Assembly (NCBI GenBank): GCA_002257235.1
Contig: NCGZ01000006.1
Coordinates: forward strand, 1-33,135
Length of the DNA: 33,135 nt
Reading direction: 5' to 3'
DNA from: Alphaproteobacteria bacterium 16-39-46
GTDB lineage: Bacteria > Pseudomonadota > Alphaproteobacteria > 16-39-46
Shown: positions 1-8,870 of the stretch, in pieces
Position numbering within the stretch: the stretch's first letter is position 1
Layout: each line of letters begins with the position of its first letter
Notes under the pieces: model-generated
Databases searched by the model: none
What the model was told of the DNA's origin: nothing
The model's input: only the letters and a program-made list of their open reading frames with translations
Program-made: the position numbers and the translations under genes

Positions 1-77
1 AATTCCACAAAAAGTTAAATTTTAAAATTTTGGGAAATTTTATTGGGGTCAAATTTTAGAGAATTTAGAGAATCTAG

Positions 78-464
78 CCTTTTCGGTCCGGCACTATTTT
101 AAAGGGAGATGCAACAAAAGGCGTATTGGCCTCTCGCTATGCTTCAGCACTGGAAGGCAAACAAGGAGACATTGTGCGTAAACAAGCAACACACGATCTC
201 TCAGTTCTTGCCTATAATGAAGCCCAGCAAGCTTATGCAGCATCCGTCGGGGTTTCTTTTGGATTTGAATTTCCCATTGAACAACAAATGAAAAATCAAC
301 GACTTGTTGATCATCTGTTCTCTCTTGCCGAACAACTGAGAGAGGATGATCCCGATAATCATGAACTCGCAGATCAAGTTGATCTTCAAGCACAACAACT
401 CAAAGACATTACCCCCGCGCGTCATCAAAAGAAAGTTCCTGAAATTAGACGCAAAAAAAAGTAA
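78..464 (+). pseudogene. 3' remnant of an unidentified gene
   Basis: This stretch stays open from just after an in-frame TAG at 75-77 to TAA and reads as plausible protein: an Ala-rich helical start (LASRYASALEGKQGD), then SVGVSFGFEFP, then an acidic helical part and a basic tail ending RRKKK. There is no ATG in this frame before codon 70 or so. A TTG at 126 lacks a Shine-Dalgarno sequence, and the AAAGGGAG at 101-108 serves an ATG at 109 in another frame that stops at 291. I therefore read it as the C-terminal part of a broken gene, or one frameshifted near 110. The family is not recognised. A true short TTG-start gene is possible but less likely. Confidence 0.35.
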
Positions 465-515
465 GGTCTAAAAAACACTGATTTTTGGTTAGAGGTTTTC
501 TTCCTTATTTCATAA

Positions 516-551
516 AATGGCGCGATAATGGCGCGATAATAGAATCGCGCC
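516..551. repeat. 11-bp tandem duplication plus inverted repeat
   Basis: AATGGCGCGAT occurs twice back to back (516-526 and 527-537). The second copy's GGCGCGAT (530-537) is matched by ATCGCGCC at 544-551, giving an 8-bp stem with a 6-nt loop. The GC-rich stem stands out in AT-rich surroundings. No T-tract follows, so it is not a standard terminator. The 465-726 interval holds no convincing gene. Confidence 0.5.
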
Positions 552-666
552 AAAAGAAGGTGAAAAAGGAAATAAAGCGCGTTATTCTTTGCGTCCTTCT
601 GAATTTACAAGGTGGCGTTCCAATTGAAAATGAAGGATCCTTTTTAAGAAGCTTCGGCTTCAGCCA

Positions 667-706
667 TTGAGGATTTTGAAAGGTTTGAACTTTGCAAAAT
701 CCTCAA
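667..706. terminator. long perfect hairpin downstream of the 727-3012 gene
   Basis: TTGAGGATTTTG (667-678) is perfectly complementary to CAAAATCCTCAA (695-706). The stem extends through AAAG/CTTT with one bulged G. It lies 20 bp past the stop of the minus-strand gene, so a terminator role is reasonable, but neither strand has a run of T after the stem. A second small hairpin, GAAGC-TTCG-GCTTC, at about 648-661 follows it on the minus strand. Confidence 0.45.
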
Positions 707-726
707 GAATGAGATGATTTATAATT

Positions 727-3012
727 CTACGTGGATTTCCGTCTTGCTTCAGCGGCTTCAGCTAATTTTTGTCTGCGTTGCTCCCGATCTTTCTGTTCTC
801 TATACTTTTCCTTTGCTTTATTGCCGGCATATTTCCACAAAAATCTTGGAGATTCTGCTTTCAATGCTTGACTTAACAAACTCTCAGAATTTTCAAGGTC
901 TGCTTCAATTAATCCCCCTGAAAGCTCGGGTTGGCCTCTGAACAAGGGGTGGGCCTGAAGATTGGAGGACACCAAAAGACTCTCAAACTTTTCCTTGAAC
1001 AGTCGATTTGCTTCTTTAGGGGAAGTTGATTTCCGAGCACCAAGCTCTAAAAGCTGCCTGGCAAGACCTTGTGGATTTTCACGCGGGTTCGCATTTTTAG
1101 AAAATGCTTTCATGAATCCGATGGCTTCAGGCTCGGCAAAAATAATATCTAATTCAGGGTCGATGTGGCGTAGACCTGTGAGGGCACGTTCTCTAATCCC
1201 CTTTATACAGCTGGTTGGATTAGTACGGCTCTTATAAGCTGTTATGGATTCTCCTATAAATTGGTTGATCCATAAATTAACGTGATCCGGATGAAATGTA
1301 CTTACAAAATCATAAGCTTGACATAAAATGAGCTTATCTTCGTCTCCGGAAATTCCGCTATCGACCGCGCTGGTGGCAAGAGCATATTTTTCTGCTCCGG
1401 TAAATAGGATTTTGATTCGGTCTTGGAGCGCTTTTCGAACGATGGCGTATTCTAAAGTCGGTGTTTCTTTTTCTCCAAGCCGTCTTTGAACCACTTGCAT
1501 AATACGATCATTAATTGCTCTTAAATAGTCGTGAATTTCAAAGGCTATCCCAAATTGAGGAAGAGGAGATCCTCTGAGAGTGGCCATATCTTCTGGTGGT
1601 AACCTGTTTGGACGTTCCCTTCTCAATATGACCTCGCTAAGAATATCATACATGACATTTCCTTCTGCGCCTTGAGTCTCTCCACGGGCTTCTGCCTCTC
1701 TGAAGCGCTGCAAAATTATCTGAACGTCAGTTTCTCGGTGTTCAGTTGGAATCCGTGCGAAGAGAGTTACAAGACGACTCTTATTTTCAGAAGACATTTG
1801 ATCTCTAAAAAGACGGAGACATTGATCAGAAAAACTAGGCACTTCAGCCGGTAAAATTGAGCCTTCGAGAGTCTCCCATATCGGGATGCTATGGGGATTT
1901 TCTATTCCAGCTAATACCCTTAGACTATTTTCTAAAAATAGCCGTCTGTGCTCAATCGTAGCGAATGGCCTAAAGTTATACACTTGAAAAATTGACGACA
2001 CACTTACAGGTCTAGAGTCGACAAGGCGCTCGTATAACCTTAAAAATGTTTCTCTTTGGTCATCAGGAGCATCCTTTATTGCTTCAATAACTAAACGACA
2101 CGTTATCCCAAAAATCCCTTGAAAAACGACCTTAGGAGACGAATGGCGACGATCATATTCGCTTAATAAAAGAGGAAATAGTGTGCGGGCCAACTCAACC
2201 ACACGAACTGCTTCTCTGCTCGAAAATCCTTTAAAAGATTGGATGATTTCGTGACGATCAAAATGATGCATTTTCTCAGGGGTTATTTCTTGTATATCTG
2301 TAAAAAGATTTTGAAGAAAACTCACGAGGGTTCTTCTATCTTCAATAGTAGGGATAGACTTCATGACGTTCACAATTTGCTGTACTGTAAATGTGTACAT
2401 TGTCTGTTCACTAAGGCTCAACGTTGAAGTCAAAATGCTGGGTCTCTCAGCGATATCAATATCTTCTAGTGTTTTTAGGATCTTCAAGGGGTCGACAAAA
2501 TCATAGCCTGTCTTAGGCCATAACTTTTGGAGTAATTGGACTAAATTTTCTCTTTCGCTATATTTTATGGTGATTAAATCCTTAATAAAATTTTTACAAT
2601 GATACGCAGTGGGTTCTCTTTCTCTCGAAAGAAGCATGTGAACGAGAGATGAGCAATCTTCTATTTCAGGGCCCCCTCCATTCATTTGTGTGAAATCAAC
2701 AACAATATCGTGAAGGACCTTATAGAAATCTTTAAGGTGTGTAAAACTATTGAGGGCCCTTACGGCACTTTTTTGGTCTTCAATGTCAGCCATGCTTCTC
2801 AGAGCCTCTACAACCCAATCAGGACTGGGTCCGCGTTCGTCATGAGACTGGAGATAAGGAAAATTCGCTTTAATATCATATTGAACTGGACCTCTATGAG
2901 AAGAAAGAGGAGGGGTTTCTTGCTCATCATTCATAGAGTCAGCGTTATTAACAAAGACGCTCAAAAAAGCAATGATAAATCCAATGTATCTAAAAACTTT
3001 CACTTTTTTCAC
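727..3012 (-). CDS. large exported helical-repeat protein of unknown function
   Basis: 761 residues, family not recognised. The N-terminus is a typical Sec signal peptide (KKVKVFRYIGFIIAFLSVFV, then a polar region), so the protein is probably exported. The body is rich in amphipathic helices with a loosely repeated unit of the form (I/V)xxAhKSxxxIEDRRxxVxxLxxLF; recognisable copies start near residues 67, 213 and 255, with weaker ones after. This suggests an alpha-solenoid. The C-terminal ~30 residues are highly charged (KAKEKYREQKDREQRRQ). The start is GTG at 3010-3012, directly preceded by an in-frame TAG, with no obvious Shine-Dalgarno; the next Met is residue 27, past the signal peptide. 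In related genomes purF often follows cvpA; here this gene does. A secreted host-interaction protein is a guess only. Confidence 0.7.
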   Translation of the reverse strand: MKKVKVFRYIGFIIAFLSVFVNNADSMNDEQETPPLSSHRGPVQYDIKANFPYLQSHDERGPSPDWVVEALRSMADIEDQKSAVRALNSFTHLKDFYKVLHDIVVDFTQMNGGGPEIEDCSSLVHMLLSREREPTAYHCKNFIKDLITIKYSERENLVQLLQKLWPKTGYDFVDPLKILKTLEDIDIAERPSILTSTLSLSEQTMYTFTVQQIVNVMKSIPTIEDRRTLVSFLQNLFTDIQEITPEKMHHFDRHEIIQSFKGFSSREAVRVVELARTLFPLLLSEYDRRHSSPKVVFQGIFGITCRLVIEAIKDAPDDQRETFLRLYERLVDSRPVSVSSIFQVYNFRPFATIEHRRLFLENSLRVLAGIENPHSIPIWETLEGSILPAEVPSFSDQCLRLFRDQMSSENKSRLVTLFARIPTEHRETDVQIILQRFREAEARGETQGAEGNVMYDILSEVILRRERPNRLPPEDMATLRGSPLPQFGIAFEIHDYLRAINDRIMQVVQRRLGEKETPTLEYAIVRKALQDRIKILFTGAEKYALATSAVDSGISGDEDKLILCQAYDFVSTFHPDHVNLWINQFIGESITAYKSRTNPTSCIKGIRERALTGLRHIDPELDIIFAEPEAIGFMKAFSKNANPRENPQGLARQLLELGARKSTSPKEANRLFKEKFESLLVSSNLQAHPLFRGQPELSGGLIEADLENSESLLSQALKAESPRFLWKYAGNKAKEKYREQKDREQRRQKLAEAAEARRKST

Positions 3013-3183
3013 CTATAATGCAAATAGAAATACGACATAAAAAATACGATATAGGATCTATATAGGGAGACTTGGAGCGATTTTCAAGTATACAAGTGAA
3101 ATACTGATATGCGTTCCTAGAAGAGGTTTAAAACAATAAGAGTGTTCGTGGGAGGGCCTCAAGGGATTCAAACAAGAGAGTTT

Positions 3184-3774
3184 TTATTGGTTTTCTGTCG
3201 GGGAGAGTGTGGAAAGCGTTTTGAGAAGCTCTTGGGGCGTCGGAGAAATGTGCGTTGGAAGATGCCTCTTCAAGGCATTTGGAAGATCAGTGTCTGGTAA
3301 CATATCCACCAAAGTCCGAGATCCTTGTTCCACAAAAGGCAAGAGGCGTGATGAGGTAAGCGTTTGTGGCCACATGCTTGGATTTAAGAAAAAAGTAAGA
3401 GCCAAGTATGCGAGAATGATAAGAACAACGCCACGAATAAGACCGAAGAGAAAACCAAAAGACCGATCCAGCCCCGCTAAAAGACTTCCCTTTATTTGAC
3501 TTGAAATTCCTTTGCTCAGGAGAACAAGAATGAGAAGAGAAATAAAAAACAAAATGGCGCCTGAGAGGATATCCACAACAAGTGTGGATGAAATATAGGG
3601 TGTTAAGAAAGGTTTTAACAAGTCTCCCCACATTAAGGCAAGAACAAGGGCGCCTCCCCAGCTGAGAAGACCTAAGGTTTCACGCGTAAAGCCACGTGCA
3701 AATCCCACAAGGCCCGAAATCAAAATGAGTGCAATGATGCCAAGATCAGTCCAAGGAATAAGAAGTGTGTTCAT
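3184..3774 (-). CDS. cvpA: CvpA family membrane protein
   Basis: 196 residues with four predicted membrane segments, starting with WTDLGIIALILISGLVGFARG, the characteristic CvpA opening of a first helix followed by G-(F/W)-x-RG and a TxE(x)LGL stretch. A loop and a hydrophobic third and fourth helix (near residues 65-125) follow, with a polar periplasmic or cytoplasmic tail. CvpA proteins are inner-membrane proteins linked to colicin V production and envelope maintenance; the molecular role is not settled. It is the last gene of the mlaE-mlaF-radA-cvpA run, 17 bp after radA. The usual downstream neighbour purF is absent. Confidence 0.85.
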   Translation of the reverse strand: MNTLLIPWTDLGIIALILISGLVGFARGFTRETLGLLSWGGALVLALMWGDLLKPFLTPYISSTLVVDILSGAILFFISLLILVLLSKGISSQIKGSLLAGLDRSFGFLFGLIRGVVLIILAYLALTFFLNPSMWPQTLTSSRLLPFVEQGSRTLVDMLPDTDLPNALKRHLPTHISPTPQELLKTLSTLSPTENQ

Positions 3775-3791
3775 GATATCAGTTTTTCCCT

Positions 3792-5192
3792 CTATTGTTT
3801 TTGTTCTTGTTTAAAGAGTAGCATAAAAAGATCCTTTAGAGTTTTAATTTCTAAAATCTCAAGATGTTCTCTTTTGAAATGCTTGTGACGCTCAGAAAAT
3901 CCATAAGGAATAAAGGCTTTCAAAAATCCAAGTTTTAAGGCTTCTTTTAAGCGCATGTCTTCGCCCGTCACGGCACGAATATCTCCTGAAAGACCTACTT
4001 CCCCTAAAAAAACGGCATCTTTTGGAAGCGCTTTATTATGATAAGCAGATATGAGAGCACAGGCAACTGCAAGATCTGCAGCCGGCTCTCCAATGCGCAG
4101 TCCGCCTGTGACATTTAAGTAAACATCACGATTGCTAAAGGAATATCCGCATCTGGCTTCAAGAACAGCAAGAATCATGCAAAGTCTTCCATAATCCCAG
4201 CCAACAGTTGTTCGGCGCGGGGTTCCAAAAGGCGTTGGGGCAACAAGAGCTTGAATTTCCACGAGGAGAGGACGCGTTCCTTCAAGTCCTGCAAAGATGC
4301 TCATGCCGCTGATATTTTTTTCATGGTTTCCGATAAAAAGTTGTGAAGGATTTGAAACCTCTTGAAGACCTCGGTCGGTCATGTCAAAGACGCCAATTTC
4401 ATTGGTAGGCCCGAATCGATTTTTAATGGTCCTTAAAATTCTAAAATGATGAGAGCGTTCCCCTTCAAAGTAAAGAACGGTGTCAACCATATGTTCAAGA
4501 AGGCGTGGCCCTGCAAGAGTCCCTTCTTTTGTGACATGACCGATTAAAAAAACGGTGATGTTATGCTCTTTTGCTGCCCGAATGATTTCATGGGTGGCGG
4601 CACGAACTTGCGTGACGGTGCCAGGGGCTGCGTCAATCCCTTCAACATAGAGAGTTTGAATAGAATCGAGAATAAAAAAGGAAGGAGGGTTTTCTGTTTT
4701 GAAATGAGAAATAATTTTTTGAGTTTGGGTTTCGGTGGCCAGAAGAACAGGATAGTTTTCAAGGCCAAGACGTTTTGCGCGCAAACGGATCTGCTCCAGA
4801 CCCTCTTCTCCTGAAATATAGGCGCATCCTCCGGGAAATTGACTGATAAGAGCGGCAACCTGAAGGAGGAGGGTCGACTTTCCAATGCCTGGATCGCCGC
4901 CCACAAGCAACACGGATCCTGGCACAAGACCACCACCAATGACACGATCAAATTCTGAAATTCCCGTTTTTACGCGTTCTAGAGGGGCCTCTTGTGAGAG
5001 AAGCGACGAAAATTCAAGCGGGGCTGAAAATTTAGAGGCCTGCTTTTTTTCTGTAAGATGCTGAGAGGAAATCACATCTTCAAGAAGCGTATTCCATTCG
5101 TCGCATCCTGTACATTTTCCACCCCATTTGGGATGTGAGGTCCCACAGGACTGACAAACATAACGTATAAGAAGTTTAGACACGAGAGACAC
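3792..5192 (-). CDS. radA: DNA repair protein RadA
   Basis: A full-length RadA (about 460 residues), the RecA-like helicase/branch migration factor that helps process recombination intermediates. Domains in order: an N-terminal C4 zinc finger (C13, C16, C27, C30); a RecA-like ATPase with Walker A GGDPGIGKST at 98-107 and a Walker B ending FILDSIQT; the RadA-specific KNRFG motif; and a C-terminal Lon-protease-like domain with GGLRIGEPAADLAVA. The reading frame opens at GTG 5190-5192, but a second GTG three codons in (5181-5183) has AGGTG well spaced ahead of it and may be the real start. It lies 24 bp after mlaF and 17 bp before cvpA, so it is probably co-transcribed. Confidence 0.95.
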   Translation of the reverse strand: MSLVSKLLIRYVCQSCGTSHPKWGGKCTGCDEWNTLLEDVISSQHLTEKKQASKFSAPLEFSSLLSQEAPLERVKTGISEFDRVIGGGLVPGSVLLVGGDPGIGKSTLLLQVAALISQFPGGCAYISGEEGLEQIRLRAKRLGLENYPVLLATETQTQKIISHFKTENPPSFFILDSIQTLYVEGIDAAPGTVTQVRAATHEIIRAAKEHNITVFLIGHVTKEGTLAGPRLLEHMVDTVLYFEGERSHHFRILRTIKNRFGPTNEIGVFDMTDRGLQEVSNPSQLFIGNHEKNISGMSIFAGLEGTRPLLVEIQALVAPTPFGTPRRTTVGWDYGRLCMILAVLEARCGYSFSNRDVYLNVTGGLRIGEPAADLAVACALISAYHNKALPKDAVFLGEVGLSGDIRAVTGEDMRLKEALKLGFLKAFIPYGFSERHKHFKREHLEILEIKTLKDLFMLLFKQEQKQ

Positions 5193-5216
5193 CTGAAATA
5201 GATTGATGTGAACAAA

Positions 5217-6005
5217 TTATGGTTTAATATTCACAGGAATAGGGCCCTCCATGCTCCCATGAATAAATTGATTAAGATAGGGATTCTTGCTTTTTTCAAT
5301 GCCCTTAGAATCGCCCAGCCAGATAATTTTACCCTCATACAACATGGCAATTTTATCGGCAATATGATAGGCGCTTGTTAAATCATGGGTGATTGTAATG
5401 GCTGCCGCTCCAAGATCTTTCACACATTTAACAATCAAACTATCGATGACTGTTCTCATAATGGGATCAAGGCCTGTTGTAGGTTCATCAAAAAATAAAA
5501 TGGCCGGGTTTGTCGCAATGGCACGGGCAAGACCAACACGTTTTTGCATGCCCCCTGAAAGTTCAGAGGGCATGAGATCTGCGACAGACTCAGAAAGTCC
5601 AACGGCATTTAACTTTTCAAGGGCAATGTTACGGGCTTCTTTTGCTGGGGTTCCGAAGCGCTGTCTAAGACCGAAGGCAACATTTTCCCAGACCTTAAGA
5701 CTATCGAAGAGAGCCCCACCTTGAAAAAGCATTCCAATTTGACTGATGGACGCTTCCTTCTCAGAATTTGAAAGAGAAAAGATATCTTTTCCATCGATAA
5801 AAATTTTACCAGACGTTGGTTTAAGAAGACCCAAAATACACTTTAAGAGGACTGATTTTCCAGAGCCTGATCCTCCAATGACGACCAAAGACTCTCCCTT
5901 ATTCAAGACAAGATCAACGCCTGTTAAAACAGTTTTTGTTCCAAAGGACTTTTCAAGACCTTCAAGTCTAATTTTTTCGATGGGAGAGGATATTTTTTGA
6001 GACAT
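5217..6005 (-). CDS. mlaF: ABC transporter ATPase, MlaF-like
   Basis: 262 residues. This is the ATPase of a Mla-type phospholipid transporter, which powers lipid movement between inner and outer membranes. Seen: Walker A GGSGSGKS at 44-51, signature LSGGMQKR, Walker B ILFFDEPTTGLDP and a switch-histidine ITHD. The C-terminal LNQFIHGSMEGPIP resembles the tail MlaF uses to clasp its partner. I place the start at ATG 6003-6005, which has AGGA seven bases upstream; an in-frame TTG at 6021-6023 would overlap mlaE and has no ribosome site. It follows mlaE by 7 bp. The substrate-binding mlaD is not nearby. Confidence 0.92.
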   Translation of the reverse strand: MSQKISSPIEKIRLEGLEKSFGTKTVLTGVDLVLNKGESLVVIGGSGSGKSVLLKCILGLLKPTSGKIFIDGKDIFSLSNSEKEASISQIGMLFQGGALFDSLKVWENVAFGLRQRFGTPAKEARNIALEKLNAVGLSESVADLMPSELSGGMQKRVGLARAIATNPAILFFDEPTTGLDPIMRTVIDSLIVKCVKDLGAAAITITHDLTSAYHIADKIAMLYEGKIIWLGDSKGIEKSKNPYLNQFIHGSMEGPIPVNIKP

Positions 6006-6012
6006 TGGGGTC

Positions 6013-6789
6013 CTATGTTCCAAAAAGAATAGCGGTTAAGAGATAGTTGCAAATCAAAATGAGGATGGAAGCCGAAACGACGGCACTTGTTGTGGCAGCG
6101 CCCACGCCTTGAGCTCCGCCTTTAGAGTTGAATCCTGCATAGGATCCTGAGAGTGTAATGATAAATCCAAAAACAGCGGCTTTTATAAGTCCGGAATTAA
6201 CGTCTTCTGCTTTGAGATATGTAAAAGTCTGATTGATATAAATAGCCGCATTAAACCCAAGTTTGTACGTTGCAACCAAGTATCCTCCAAAAACACCAAT
6301 GGCATCTGCGGTAAGAACGAGAAGCGGAAGCATAATGACGCCGGCCCAAAGACGCGGGACAATGAGATATTTAAAAGGATTGGTTGATAATGTGGAGAGG
6401 GCATCAATTTGTTCCGTCACCCGCATGGTTCCAATTTCAGCTGCAATGGAAGCTCCAATGCGCCCTGCCACCATAAGTCCAGCGAGAACAGGTCCCAATT
6501 CCCGTGTCATAGAGAGAACAACGACAGTGGCAATAGAGCTCTCTGCTGAAAAACGAGAAAATCCAGTGTAACTTTGGAGAACCAAAACCATTCCTGTAAA
6601 AATAGCCGTAAGACCCACAACAGGAAGAGAGAGATATCCGATTTCAAAGAATTGACGTCCCCATTGCCGAAAATAGAAGGGGGGTCTAAAACAATGACTG
6701 ACAGAAATAAAAGCAAACAGGAAAAAAGCTCCCGTTGCATTTAAAAATGCCAAGAAATAACGACCGATGGTTCGAAGAAAGTTCAACAT
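6013..6789 (-). CDS. mlaE: ABC transporter permease, MlaE-like
   Basis: 258 residues, five to six membrane helices, the usual length for MlaE permeases. Family hallmarks: GLTAIFTGMVLVLQSY, the stretch MTRELGPVLAGLMVAGRIGA followed by AAEIGTMRVTEQIDAL (the coupling region), and a C-terminal GAATTSAVV. With mlaF it forms the membrane core of a phospholipid ABC transporter that maintains outer-membrane lipid asymmetry in Gram-negatives. It is the first gene of the minus-strand run mlaE-mlaF-radA-cvpA, so the operon promoter should lie in 6790-6876; I see only an AT-rich stretch with TATGAT as a possible -10. The start ATG lacks a strong Shine-Dalgarno. Confidence 0.93.
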   Translation of the reverse strand: MLNFLRTIGRYFLAFLNATGAFFLFAFISVSHCFRPPFYFRQWGRQFFEIGYLSLPVVGLTAIFTGMVLVLQSYTGFSRFSAESSIATVVVLSMTRELGPVLAGLMVAGRIGASIAAEIGTMRVTEQIDALSTLSTNPFKYLIVPRLWAGVIMLPLLVLTADAIGVFGGYLVATYKLGFNAAIYINQTFTYLKAEDVNSGLIKAAVFGFIITLSGSYAGFNSKGGAQGVGAATTSAVVSASILILICNYLLTAILFGT

Positions 6790-6876
6790 AGTGGAAACCT
6801 ATCATATTGCCTTTGAATGGAAAAGATACTAAATAGCAAAACAATAAACAATAGCGTCTTTAACATGGGCAATAAT

Positions 6877-8670
6877 TTAAAAGCTTTCTTTAAACGCAAC
6901 TTCGACATTTTTTCCAGAGAAAGCAAGCCCGATCGAGATGATTTTTTTGACATTCTTATAAGCTTTAATTTTAGAAGCGTACTCTTTTTTCTCTATTTGA
7001 TCTAAGGCAGATTTTGCAATCGTTTCTAAATTCTCATCTTTGCTTGCAATTTTATACTCTAAAATAAAGGCAATCGCGTGCGAAGAAGTGTCTTTTGGGA
7101 TAATAAGGAGATCTGCACGCCCTTGTCCGGTCTCGCGTTCTTTTTCAACAAAATAATCTTCGTTCACGCTGCTCGCAAAAAGACCCCACATAAATCCATT
7201 ATACAAAAGTTCTGCTTGTTTTCCTGAATCAAAATAACTTGCAGAAACTTCCAAATAAGATTTAAGGGTCTCTATGAATTTTGGAACATTTCCTGAGAGG
7301 AGGTCATTCACAAAGGCGCGATACTCTCTGGAATCTGCTTTAAATTTGCTTTCGATCCATTGAACAACCGATGTCATAAAGACACCTCTGACTTCACGAT
7401 TGGGGATTTTAACGCGGCAGATGTAGGTAATGCCATCAAGAGCCTGTTTAACCGTTTCAGCGGTGACATATCCAGAAAAGAGCAGAAGATTATAAAGAGC
7501 GTTAGGAGAAGACTTAATATCAGCAAAAACCATTTTGGGGTCAGCAAGCATCTCGACGCTTCCTCCCTCAACGAGTGTTTGAATCTCTGTTTGAAATTTA
7601 TCAAGAATAAGAGCACGTTCAATGAGTGCTGTGCTGGCTGTTCCGACCCAATAGGCTTTAAATTTTCCTCGGTTTTTAATACAGTTCATAATGGACCAGG
7701 GATTGTAAATTGTGAGACCCCCAATGTTATACCCGTTATACCAAGATTTGAGAGCTTGAGCAGTTTCTGGATGTTGATCCATCCCACAAGTGTGGAGAAG
7801 AGAGTTCACTTCTTCTTCTGTAAATCCAAAATGTTCTGCATAATCTTCCTCTAAAATTGAATCCTCTCCAAGATTATTGACGCCAGAGAAGAGGCTGGCT
7901 TTAGCAACACGGAGAATCCCTGTGACGATACCTTTTTCAAGATAAATGTTGTCCTTAAGACTTTCGCCTAAAAACTCTCTAAAAAGAGCTAAAACAGTCT
8001 GAAAATAAGTATCCTCTTCTGGAGACAAAGCATCCTCTTTTGCCAATTGAAGAGCATACCAATCATTCAAAGGTGTGTCATACTCATCGATAAGTATCAG
8101 GACTTTTTGACCAAAATGTGTATGAAGCATTTCACTGAGATAAAAAAGGCTATTTTGGAGTTCAGAAAGATCAAAATCTTTTGTAATGAATTTTTTAAAG
8201 AGATTTTTTTGAATATCATCCAACTTTTGGCTCTGAAGAAGGTATTTATGAGTCGTGTACGCTTTATAAATGACATTTCTTAGAGCTCCCTCAATGATCT
8301 CATAAGTGGATCCTTTAATCCCTTTAAAGGAGACAAAAATTGTTGGTATTTTCCCAAGGTGTTTTTGCAGGATAGTTGGATAAGCACCGATCTTCATTTT
8401 AGAGAAGAGATCATTTCTTTTTGAACGTTCCTTTTCGTCAATACTGCTATCTTCCTTAACAGGGATGGTAAAAAAATACTGAAGCATACTCATGTTAAGT
8501 GTTTTACCCCAACGACGCGGTCGTGTGATCAAAAGAACATCACAAGCATCCTTCACAATATTTTTAATTAAAAGAGTTTTATCAACAAAGAGTGTACTCT
8601 CTGTAACAAGCGTTTTAAAATCGCTTGTCCCAATATTGATCGTGTAGGTCTCATTTTGGAGCTCTGTCAT
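6877..8670 (-). CDS. AAA-ATPase-like/PD-(D/E)XK nuclease family protein (DUF1703 type)
   Basis: 597 residues with the two-part build of the AAA-ATPase_like plus PDDEXK_9 family. The N-terminal half opens with the family's F-(V/K)-DKT block (FVDKTLLI, 28-35) and a variant P-loop RPRRWGKTLN at 50-59; a Walker B-like LILIDEYDTPL follows near 195. The C-terminal half carries the nuclease core GRADLLI ... FILEYK, matching D-(x)n-E-x-K. These proteins occur in many divergent copies in protist endosymbionts and Bacteroidetes; the function is not established, and a nuclease or defence/mobile role is suggested by fold only. It is monocistronic, with AAGGA eight bases before ATG. Both active-site motifs look intact. 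Confidence 0.88.
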   Translation of the reverse strand: MTELQNETYTINIGTSDFKTLVTESTLFVDKTLLIKNIVKDACDVLLITRPRRWGKTLNMSMLQYFFTIPVKEDSSIDEKERSKRNDLFSKMKIGAYPTILQKHLGKIPTIFVSFKGIKGSTYEIIEGALRNVIYKAYTTHKYLLQSQKLDDIQKNLFKKFITKDFDLSELQNSLFYLSEMLHTHFGQKVLILIDEYDTPLNDWYALQLAKEDALSPEEDTYFQTVLALFREFLGESLKDNIYLEKGIVTGILRVAKASLFSGVNNLGEDSILEEDYAEHFGFTEEEVNSLLHTCGMDQHPETAQALKSWYNGYNIGGLTIYNPWSIMNCIKNRGKFKAYWVGTASTALIERALILDKFQTEIQTLVEGGSVEMLADPKMVFADIKSSPNALYNLLLFSGYVTAETVKQALDGITYICRVKIPNREVRGVFMTSVVQWIESKFKADSREYRAFVNDLLSGNVPKFIETLKSYLEVSASYFDSGKQAELLYNGFMWGLFASSVNEDYFVEKERETGQGRADLLIIPKDTSSHAIAFILEYKIASKDENLETIAKSALDQIEKKEYASKIKAYKNVKKIISIGLAFSGKNVEVAFKESF

Positions 8671-8810
8671 AATCTGAATCCTTGATATTTAACAAAGTAT
8701 ATCATATTTTCTTTAGAGATATACACTGAAATTCACGTCGAGAGCACGCGTTATTCATGAAAATTTGTTTTTAAATTCACAGATAGAATTGACCTTAGCA
8801 GGACCTTCCA

Positions 8811-8858
8811 AGGTCAAAAAAAGAGCTCAGAGTTTAAGATCCTCTGAGCTCTCTTTTT
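8811..8858 (-). terminator. rho-independent terminator
   Basis: AGAGCTCAGAG (8822-8832) pairs perfectly with CTCTGAGCTCT (8842-8852), giving an 11-bp stem with a 9-nt loop. On the minus strand the stem is followed by seven T (plus-strand A-run at 8815-8821), and it lies 19 bp past the stop of the minus-strand lipoprotein gene. A T-run at 8854-8859 means it could also work on the plus strand. Confidence 0.9.
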
Positions 8859-8870
8859 TCCAAGACTTAA

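Noticed and set aside
485-670. A 61-codon plus-strand frame with a TTG start
   Set aside because: No ribosome site, covers the tandem and inverted repeats at 516-551 and has no recognisable protein features.
714-3018. Several plus-strand open frames opposite the exported helical-repeat gene
   Set aside because: They are antisense to a long, coherent protein with a signal peptide, have no ribosome sites and show no family-like sequence.
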